Of a stretch of DNA of 64,000 nt, positions 20,417 through 30,700 are shown in pieces. Made by a program: the position numbers and the translations under genes. The notes under the pieces are model-generated. The model was given only the letters and a program-made list of their open reading frames with translations. It was not told the origin of the DNA and did no database searches. Every line of letters starts with the position of its first letter. Within the stretch, counting starts at the first letter, position 1. Source of the DNA: Maniola hyperantus (lineage: Eukaryota > Arthropoda > Insecta > Lepidoptera > Nymphalidae); contig NC_048548.1 of the NCBI RefSeq assembly GCF_902806685.2, positions 806,001 to 870,000 of the forward strand, in the 5' to 3' direction.

Positions 20417-23400
20417 GATGAGTTGTATTGAACCGGGCGCACGGCTGTGATATAGCCAAGTTATTGTCCTTGAAGAACGAGCGTATAGAAAGTGGCAGAT
20501 GAGTTGTATTGAACCGGGCGCACGGCTGTGATATAGCCAAGTTATTGTCCTTGAAGAACGAGCGTATAGAAAGTGGCAGATGAGTTGTATTGAACCGGGC
20601 GCACGGCTGTGATATAGCCAAGTTATTGTCCTTGAAGAACGAGCGTATAGAAAGTGGCAGATGAGTTGTATTGAACCGGGCGCACGGCTGTGATATAGCC
20701 AAGTTATTGTCCTTGAAGAACGAGCGTATAGAAAGTGGCAGATGAGTTGTATTGAACCGGGCGCACGGCTGTGATATAGCCAAGTTATTGTCCTTGAAGA
20801 ACGAGCGTATAGAAAGTGGCAGATGAGTTGTATTGAACCGGGCGCACGGCTGTGATATAGCCAAGTTATTGTCCTTGAAGAACGAGCGTATAGAAAGTGG
20901 CAGATGAGTTGTATTGAACCGGGCGCACGGCTGTGATATAGCCAAGTTATTGTCCTTGAAGAACGAGCGTACAGAAAGTGGCAGATGAGTTGTATTGAAC
21001 CGGGCGCACGGCTGTGATATAGCCAAGTTATTGTCCTTGAAGAACGAGCGTACAGAAAGTGGCAGATGAGTTGTATTGAACCGGGCGCACGGCTGTGATA
21101 TAGCCAAGTTATTGTCCTTGAAGAACGAGCGTATAGAAAGTGGCAGATGAGTTGTATTGAACCGGGCGCACGGCTGTGATATAGCCAAGTTATTGTCCTT
21201 GAAGAACGAGCGTATAGAAAGTGGCAGATGAGTTGTATTGAACCGGGCGCACGGCTGTGATATAGCCAAGTTATTGTCCTTGAAGAACGAGCGTATAGAA
21301 AGTGGCAGATGAGTTGTATTGAACCGGGCGCACGGCTGTGATATAGCCAAGTTATTGTCCTTGAAGAACGAGCGTATAGAAAGTGGCAGATGAGTTGTAT
21401 TGAACCGGGCGCACGGCTGTGATATAGCCAAGTTATTGTCCTTGAAGAACGAGCGTATAGAAAGTGGCAGATGAGTTGTATTGAACCGGGCGCACGGCTG
21501 TGATATAGCCAAGTTATTGTCCTTGAAGAACGAGCGTATAGAAAGTGGCAGATGAGTTGTATTGAACCGGGCGCACGGCTGTGATATAGCCAAGTTATTG
21601 TCCTTGAAGAACGAGCGTATAGAAAGTGGCAGATGAGTTGTATTGAACCGGGCGCACGGCTGTGATATAGCCAAGTTATTGTCCTTGAAGAACGAGCGTA
21701 TAGAAAGTGGCAGATGAGTTGTATTGAACCGGGCGCACGGCTGTGATATAGCCAAGTTATTGTCCTTGAAGAACGAGCGTATAGAAAGTGGCAGATGAGT
21801 TGTATTGAACCGGGCGCACGGCTGTGATATAGCCAAGTTATTGTCCTTGAAGAACGAGCGTATAGAAAGTGGCAGATGAGTTGTATTGAACCGGGCGCAC
21901 GGCTGTGATATAGCCAAGTTATTGTCCTTGAAGAACGAGCGTATAGAAAGTGGCAGATGAGTTGTATTGAACCGGGCGCACGGCTGTGATATAGCCAAGT
22001 TATTGTCCTTGAAGAACGAGCGTATAGAAAGTGGCAGATGAGTTGTATTGAACCGGGCGCACGGCTGTGATATAGCCAAGTTATTGTCCTTGAAGAACGA
22101 GCGTATAGAAAGTGGCAGATGAGTTGTATTGAACCGGGCGCACGGCTGTGATATAGCCAAGTTATTGTCCTTGAAGAACGAGCGTATAGAAAGTGGCAGA
22201 TGAGTTGTATTGAACCGGGCGCACGGCTGTGATATAGCCAAGTTATTGTCCTTGAAGAACGAGCGTATAGAAAGTGGCAGATGAGTTGTATTGAACCGGG
22301 CGCACGGCTGTGATATAGCCAAGTTATTGTCCTTGAAGAACGAGCGTACAGAAAGTGGCAGATGAGTTGTATTGAACCGGGCGCACGGCTGTGATATAGC
22401 CAAGTTATTGTCCTTGAAGAACGAGCGTATAGAAAGTGGCAGATGAGTTGTATTGAACCGGGCGCACGGCTGTGATATAGCCAAGTTATTGTCCTTGAAG
22501 AACGAGCGTATAGAAAGTGGCAGATGAGTTGTATTGAACCGGGCGCACGGCTGTGATATAGCCAAGTTATTGTCCTTGAAGAACGAGCGTATAGAAAGTG
22601 GCAGATGAGTTGTATTGAACCGGGCGCACGGCTGTGATATAGCCAAGTTATTGTCCTTGAAGAACGAGCGTATAGAAAGTGGCAGATGAGTTGTATTGAA
22701 CCGGGCGCACGGCTGTGATATAGCCAAGTTATTGTCCTTGAAGAACGAGCGTATAGAAAGTGGCAGATGAGTTGTATTGAACCGGGCGCACGGCTGTGAT
22801 ATAGCCAAGTTATTGTCCTTGAAGAACGAGCGTACAGAAAGTGGCAGATGAGTTGTATTGAACCGGGCGCACGGCTGTGATATAGCCAAGTTATTGTCCT
22901 TGAAGAACGAGCGTATAGAAAGTGGCAGATGAGTTGTATTGAACCGGGCGCACGGCTGTGATATAGCCAAGTTATTGTCCTTGAAGAACGAGCGTATAGA
23001 AAGTGGCAGATGAGTTGTATTGAACCGGGCGCACGGCTGTGATATAGCCAAGTTATTGTCCTTGAAGAACGAGCGTATAGAAAGTGGCAGATGAGTTGTA
23101 TTGAACCGGGCGCACGGCTGTGATATAGCCAAGTTATTGTCCTTGAAGAACGAGCGTATAGAAAGTGGCAGATGAGTTGTATTGAACCGGGCGCACGGCT
23201 GTGATATAGCCAAGTTATTGTCCTTGAAGAACGAGCGTATAGAAAGTGGCAGATGAGTTGTATTGAACCGGGCGCACGGCTGTGATATAGCCAAGTTATT
23301 GTCCTTGAAGAACGAGCGTACAGAAAGTGGCAGATGAGTTGTATTGAACCGGGCGCACGGCTGTGATATAGCCAAGTTATTGTCCTTGAAGAACGAGCGT

Positions 23401-24268
23401 ATAGAAAGTGGCAGATGAGTTGTATTGAACCGGGCGCACGGCTGTGATATAGCCAAGTTATTGTCCTTGAAGAACGAGCGTATAGAAAGTGGCAGATGAG
23501 TTGTATTGAACCGGGCGCACGGCTGTGATATAGCCAAGTTATTGTCCTTGAAGAACGAGCGTATAGAAAGTGGCAGATGAGTTGTATTGAACCGGGCGCA
23601 CGGCTGTGATATAGCCAAGTTATTGTCCTTGAAGAACGAGCGTATAGAAAGTGGCAGATGAGTTGTATTGAACCGGGCGCACGGCTGTGATATAGCCAAG
23701 TTATTGTCCTTGAAGAACGAGCGTATAGAAAGTGGCAGATGAGTTGTATTGAACCGGGCGCACGGCTGTGATATAGCCAAGTTATTGTCCTTGAAGAACG
23801 AGCGTATAGAAAGTGGCAGATGAGTTGTATTGAACCGGGCGCACGGCTGTGATATAGCCAAGTTATTGTCCTTGAAGAACGAGCGTACAGAAAGTGGCAG
23901 ATGAGTTGTATTGAACCGGGCGCACGGCTGTGATATAGCCAAGTTATTGTCCTTGAAGAACGAGCGTACAGAAAGTGGCAGATGAGTTGTATTGAACCGG
24001 GCGCACGGCTGTGATATAGCCAAGTTATTGTCCTTGAAGAACGAGCGTACAGAAAGTGGCAGATGAGTTGTATTGAACCGGGCGCACGGCTGTGATATAG
24101 CCAAGTTATTGTCCTTGAAGAACGAGCGTACAGAAAGTGGCAGATGAGTTGTATTGAACCGGGCGCACGGCTGTGATATAGCCAAGTTATTGTCCTTGAA
24201 GAACGAGCGTATAGAAAGTGGCAGATGAGTTGTATTGAACCGGGCGCACGGCTGTGATATAGCCAAGT
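20417..24268 (-). repeat. 81-bp tandem array, 47 full units plus a partial unit
   Basis: Starts of GATGAGTTGTATTGAACCGG recur exactly every 81 bp from 20417 to 24224 (47 intervals), ending in a partial unit at 24268. Units are nearly identical. The obvious variable site is offset 70 (T or C): C in units 7, 8, 24, 30, 36 and 43-46. Each unit has the core GCGCACGGCTGTGATATAGC then CAAGTT, with GGCT/AGCC able to pair. Because 81 is divisible by 3, two minus-strand frames stay open for over 1300 codons, but the flanking cores fall in different frames, which argues against a protein. It lies directly downstream of the TSC2 stop, with no AATAAA or ATTAAA on the minus strand between the stop and about 19.86 kb. 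Confidence 0.97.
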
Positions 24269-24573
24269 TGTTGCCACCAAGAGTCCGTCGTCGATCTGTT
24301 ATTGTCCTCGAAGAAAGAGCGTATAGAAAGTGGCGGATGAGTTGTATGACCCGGACGCACGGCTGTGTAGAGCCAAGTTCTCCCTCTAAGTGTAATCTAG
24401 TCGTCAATTTTCCGGTGTAAGGATGAGCTGCTGCTATCTTGTAGTCGCCTGGGTGCACGGTTGTGTAGAGCCAAGTTGTAGCTGTTGAAATCTCCAATCT
24501 CTATGTGAAAGTACAGTGACTGATGAGTTGTATGACCCGGGCGCACGGCTGTGTAGAGCCAAGTTGTGTCACT
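24269..24573 (-). repeat. Diverged units of the TSC2-end repeat (right flank, next to the stop codon)
   Basis: Cores at about 24355, 24455 and 24542 (CGCACGGCTGTGTAGAGCCA), with spacers of about 65-80 bp. The core nearest TSC2 begins about 7 bp after the TAG. The minus-strand spacer ending ATTGACGACTAGATTACACT, then TAGAGG, resembles the TSC2 terminal codons. Confidence 0.85.
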
Positions 24574-24780
24574 CTAGGTGTAGTCATTAAAGTCATCGAT
24601 AGCGACACGGCGGTGCCTCTCGGGCGCAGCCGCGTAAGGCGCGGGGGCTCGCGAGGCGGCGGTCTGGCGCTCCGCCTCGGCCCGAGCCCTAAGGCGCTTG
24701 ATAATTCGCAATCGTTCTAAGGAGTTGGACGCGTATGCCTCGCTACCCGGTTTTAGGGATTGGGAGATTTGGGATGCCAG
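24574..24780 (-). CDS. TSC2: TSC2 terminal exon and stop codon
   Basis: Acceptor TTCACAG at 24781, 68 codons, TAG at 24574-24576. Contains LERLRIIKRLRARAEAERQT (matches the WIARLRHIKRLRQR helix of human tuberin) and ends VAIDDFNDYT, equivalent to the conserved human SVEDFTEFV end. The downstream repeat core begins within about 7 bp. Confidence 0.95.
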   Translation of the reverse strand: MASQISQSLKPGSEAYASNSLERLRIIKRLRARAEAERQTAASRAPAPYAAAPERHRRVAIDDFNDYT

Positions 24781-27700
24781 CTGTGAAGGATAAAATTGAT
24801 GATTTTAGATAACAGAAAGCATAAACGGTAAAAGAACTCTAGACATATAAACTTATGTCTTTAAATTGTACATCATAGAATTGTGCTCCTTAGAAACATC
24901 GCAAGAGCTACAATGTTACCCGCATCAAACTGGGAATTGAACTTACTATTAATTATCTATACTTCTTTTTTTTACTTATGTCAAATTATATATCAAAAAC
25001 TCTGGTCATCAGAAATATAGAAGAAACTTTTCTAAATTCTACAAAATGTTTTATTGAATCAGCTGCTCCACCTGCAACCTGAAACTGCTATATTGTACCC
25101 AGCGCGTGCGGATACACTATGGGATCTTTAAAAGCCAAGATTACTAGGGTGTGTCAGTTAGTTCAGCACACACTAAGCATACAAAATCTTAATCAGTAAC
25201 TAATTTAAAAAAAAATATTAGTCTTACGAACTAAAAAACAGGCATGATGTTTATTATGACGTCATCCAAAATCCAACATGGCGCACTTACCGCGGCGTGC
25301 AGCGCGTGCTGGCGCGCCAGTAGCGCGACGTTCGAGTCCGACACGCACTGAGGCTCGACGTGCGCGAGGAACTTGCCTCGCAGCCGCTCGTCTTTGGTCT
25401 TCAGGGTGACGCGGTTCATGCCGTGCTCTAGTGGCTCCACCACCACGATGCATAGGTTGAAGTGACCCTAAAATATGGATAAATTACGAACTAATACCAT
25501 TATAATTATGGAACGGGTGTGTATCACTATAAATAACAAATGTTGGAACAGTTATGTATTTTTTTTAATTTTTTTATATTATTTTATTTCGACTTGTACG
25601 GGAGCGGTGTGCAGGCTCGACCGTACCAAAGGGGAGATCTCCCACCGAGCGGTTGGTTGTGCTCGGTAGCGCCAGCTGGGCCGACGGTTGTATCTTGAAA
25701 CTTCTATATATAGTCCAGATTGCAGAACACTCTGTTAGTGCGAGTACTGTAGGCGGTACATTTGTTCGGGACTATGTCATCGATTGAACAGCGCCATCTA
25801 GTTGCTATTGTGGCAACCGCCACAGACTTAATGAAAAGTGAACATTTTACAGCCCACTTTTAGACAAAGCACTAGATAAAAACCGAGACTGGTGTTTGCT
25901 GTTGGCAGCATAAATAGACCGTAGTCTGTGCTAGGGCTGACAAAGATCATTGACCTCACACGATTAATATATTTTTAGGTAGGTACCTACTTATTAGGTG
26001 TTAGTTAACCTTTCATACAAAAACATATTTTATACAAAACATTCATACTTAGGGCCGGTTGTTTCAAACCATTGGTCTTCGTAAGATACGTTCGTTAAAA
26101 TTTAACAGACGTAGACGAACTTTAACATCTGTCAATTTAAGTGCGTTGCTTCATTGTACAAAAAACTGTTCGTCATTGTTATTTTGGTTCCGAAACTAAC
26201 CCTAAAAATTAACTTACTTCTCCGTATCCTTTTTTTATTTAATTTTAAGTAATATTAAATTATATACATAGTTATTAATATTGCTACTTCGCATTTTAAA
26301 CACTTTTTCTTTCTTACAAATTCTCTTTCAACTTCAAAAAAACTACCATTAAAAGCATTTAATTAAATTGATTCCATTATAATTTGTAAATAAAATATTC
26401 CGTTTGTAAGAAGTATGAAGTTACAAACTGATTTGACGATCACCAATGGCGCCGGCACTGGTTAACGTTAACGTAACTTTTTAACGAACGTTAGCGCTAA
26501 TAGATGCTGAATCAACGCTTTTTCTTTACTTACGTTCGTTAGCGCCATATTTAAAGGTTACGTGTCCGTCAAAATTTGTTGAAACAACCGGCCCTTAGAC
26601 TTACTAGCATTCATACAAACCTGTACCTTTTTTTTGTGTGTGTATTACAATCAAAAGTGTCGATATTTCGACCTTTTACTAGGTGGTTACCTTGATGGTG
26701 AGTATGTTGAAGTCGTGGCCCGAGTCGTTGTAGACGATGGACACGAAGTCGTTCCCGATGTACTTGCGTTTCTCGTTGCAGTGCGGGTCCCGCGCCGAGC
26801 TGGGCATCGCTGTTGCCACGTGGAATAGGACCTAGGACAACGGCAGTGGACTTATCATAAGTAAAGTAAAGTAAAATATGCTTTATTGTACACCAAAACA
26901 GAAACAATAGACATATAACAAATACAGCATGTACAATAGGCGGCCTTATCGCTAAAATAGCGATCTCTTCCAGGCAACCTTAGGGTAGAGGATATTATAA
27001 AAATTAAAGAAAGCGGAAGGGGTGTACTAATTAAATAAAGTAAATACACATAATATACGTATGTATATATATATATAAATGAAAATACAACAGTAAATAA
27101 GAGAGGAATAGACGACAGATAAGTGGAATAAAAGTAAAAATAAATAAACACATCAAATGGAGGATAAATAAAATAGCTTCAATTTTGTTTTAAAAATAGA
27201 TAGTGATTGAGACTGTTTGATATCCAAGGGGAGAGAATTCCATAGCAGTATAGCGGTAACAGTAAATGATTTAGCATAATAAGAAGAGGAGTGTGTAGGA
27301 ATTTTCAGGCGTAGATTATTTTGAGAACGAAGAGAAAAAGAGTGTGTATCACATCGGTACTCAAAACGTTCTTTAAGATAAAGAGGAATGGAGGGATTGA
27401 ACAGTATACAGTAAAGAAGATGAAGAATATGAGTATCATCATCATCATCAACAGATAGTGTCAATAATATACCCCGCATATGTTTAATACCCGCTTCTAA
27501 AGTGAACTTGGCGATTGAATCGGTCATTTCAAAAAGTTTTTCTCAAAAATTTAGACTTAGACATTAGTCTCTTGTGTACATAGGCCTCTTGTGATTTCCA
27601 CACGCCACGGACTTCAGTCACGTAGAAACGGAGCGACGAATCGACGTGATTTTTTGCATGGGTTAGTTAGTTAGTAGTTAAAGACCTGGAGAGTGACTGG

Positions 27701-30700
27701 AAAGTTTTTTTTAAAGAATATTAGCCATGTTAAATGACTAATATTCCCCTTTCCTCTCCAACTGAGCGTCAGGCTTGTGCTAGAAGTAGGTACGACAATA
27801 GTGCAACGGGCGGGGTTTGAACCGTCGACCTTTCGGTTTTCAGTCCACTCCTTTACCCGTTGAGCTATTGAGGCTCTCAAAGTGAGTGATTTTATTCTGG
27901 TAAATCAAGTTCCCACGGCGGTTTTCAGAACTTTAATCAGTTCGGAAAATAATAGAGTTCCCACGGGATTTTTAAAAACCTAAATGGCGGGCATCATCTA
28001 ATTGATGAATACCTGCATGATGTCATCATTCCATACATAGGTGTAGCGGCCATCTTTGCCGCCTTTTTCTAAATTGAGGAACAGATTAGGTTCTTCCGCG
28101 CCTTCCAAGGGCACCAGCGTCCCCAGCAACCTCAGGAAATCCATGTACCTGAAGTACAACAAAGATAAACGTGCGAACTTGGAAGGGATATGACAGTTTT
28201 CATTAAACCTATATAATATGTATTAGGTTTTTGTGCAGCTTATGTAGATCTCTAGATTTTTTTTTTTTTTTTTATTCAGATACAAGTTAGCCCTTGACTG
28301 CAATCTCACCTGGTGGTAAGTGATGATGCAGTCTAAGATGATAGCGGGCTAACCTGGAAGGGGTATGGCAGTTTTTTATTAAACCCATACCCCTTTGGTT
28401 TCTACACGGCATCGTACCGGAACGCTAAATCGCTTGGCGGCACGGCTTTGCCGGTAGGGTGGTAACTAGCCACGGCCGAAGCCTCCCACCAGACCAGACC
28501 AGAAATTTAGAAATTATAAAATTCCAAACCCCTGCCAGGGAACCCGGGACCTCCCACTATTAAGACCACAGCGCTCACCACTGCGCCAGGGAGGTCGTCA
28601 AAAATATATATATCTCTACTGTTTAAACGCGTAAATCTTTTAAACCACGCAACAGATTTTGATGCGGTTTTCACCAATAGATAGAGTGATTCAAAAGGAA
28701 GATTTATAGGTATTGGTTTGTGTTAATTTGTTGAAATATGACGATAGTTTAACAAAATGTCGGAAGAAATCAAGCTTCCATCGAAAATTAACAAATATTA
28801 TAAGAAAACATCTAAATATATAAAAGGAAAAGTTGACTGACGGATTGATCTACCAACGCACAGCTCAAACTACTGGACGGATCGGACTGAAATTGTCATG
28901 CAGACAGCTAACTAGCTTATGGTCTGCGACTTCGTCCGCGTAGACTACACAAATTTCAAACCCCTATTTCACCCCCTTACGGGTTGAATTTTCCAAAATC
29001 CTTTCTTAGCGGACGCCTACGTCATAATAGCTATCTGCATGCCAAATTTCAGCCCGATCCGTCCAGTAGTTTGAGCTGTGCGTTGATAGATCAGTCAGTC
29101 AGTCAGTCAGTCAGTCAGTCAGTCAGTCACCTTTTCCTTTTATATATTTAGATATGAGGTAGCATCCGCTAAGAAAGGGTTTTGTAAAATTCCTAAGAGC
29201 GATCACGCACTCGTAAGATCCGAGTACGTGAAAATACGTTCCTTTTTGTTTTACGAACTTTTTGTATGTATAAAATACGATTTTGGCTTATGACATATGT
29301 CGTAGATATTTTTTATATGTTAAGGGTAAAATAGAGTTTCGTCGTTCGTTGGTAGTCTACGCGGGCGAAGCCGCGGGCATCAGCTAGTATCTAACATATA
29401 CATACCTAACGCTGCCGTATTCGTTTTTTAAAATTGCAACTTCATCATCTTGCTGTCCCGGTCCCACGTACAGGACTCCCACCTGAACATGTTAGAGGTT
29501 AGATAGAGATAGTGGTATAGAGCCGCGTTCTTACTGGTTGACCGTTGATCTGAGTACAACGACTTGGTAGTTCAACTGAAATACAGTAAGCGGCCAAAAG
29601 TGATGAACATCGATCTTTAGAAGCACATAGCAGATTTGTAGACCACTGTCTCGGTCGTTGAATAGAATAGAATAGAATAGAATGTTTTTTTATTCATGTA
29701 AACTTTTTAAAAGTGCTTATGAATAGTCAGGTAGTTTTAATTTACCACTGGTTCGGAATGCCGTTCCTGCCGAGAAGAACCTGCAAGAAACTCGGCGGTT
29801 GCTCTTTTTAATTTTTCAATTTACAATGTTATTATACCGTACTATACAAGCCATTGCAGCCCCGTGCATTGCTGGAGCGAGTCAAATCCAAGCTTTTTTA
29901 TCGTTTACATAGTCTGCGACTGTATAATATGCTTTTTTTAGGAGCATACTTTTAACACATTTTTTAAACTTGTGTAAAGGCAAGTCTAAAGTTGCTTGTG
30001 GAATTTTATTATAAAATATTACACTCATTCCCACAAATGACTTTCGCACCTTCCAGAGGCGGAGCGCAGGAGTAGCTAGCTTATTTTTGTTTCTAGTTTG
30101 CCTATCATGGAGATCACTGATTTTTTTGTAACTGTGAATGTTTTGTCGTACAAAAATTATATTATTGTAAATATATTGGGAAGCTACTGTAAGAATACCT
30201 ATTTTCTTAAATATCTCCCGTAGGGAATCGCGCGGTTTTAAATTATAAATTGCACGTATTGCCCTTTTTTGTAATACGAATATTTTCCCAATATCTGCCG
30301 CTTTACCCCATAGCAAGACTCCGTTGAGACCGACAAAGCGTCATATGGGTATGAGTGACAGAGACAACGCTCTACAAAAATGAAATGTCATTCTAAAGGC
30401 CGACGTTCATCACTTTCGGCCGCGTACTGTAATTAATTAATCGACCGTGCATCACATTACAGTCCAGGCCTGAAATAAATCAATTACCGGTCGAGTAGTA
30501 ATAATAGAAGGCCGAGGCGGAGCTTCTATAGTAATACTGTCACGTGACTGGTGACTGACGTGAAACGTGACGTCATCAAAGCCCGCGTTAAAAATGGCGG
30601 CGTTTGAACAGATCAAATTTTATTAATTTAAAAAAATAATTTGAGCATTTCAAACAATATTTATATTTTTTACTATGTTGTAACAATGTAAAAAGTGAAT

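Noticed and set aside
19958..24497. Two giant minus-strand reading frames (about 1440 and 1372 codons) with 27-residue repeats
   Set aside because: They are a by-product of an 81-bp period divisible by three. Two frames are open at once, the flanking old units fall in other frames, and there is no plausible start or domain.
20121..24573. CRISPR-like array (conserved core, variable spacers in the flanks)
   Set aside because: Eukaryotic genome, spacers in the main array are identical, and no cas-like genes exist.
25262..25453. Arginine-rich alternative minus frame over TSC2 exon 35
   Set aside because: Shadow frame of a GC-rich coding exon; the other frame matches the tuberin RapGAP domain with correct splice phase.
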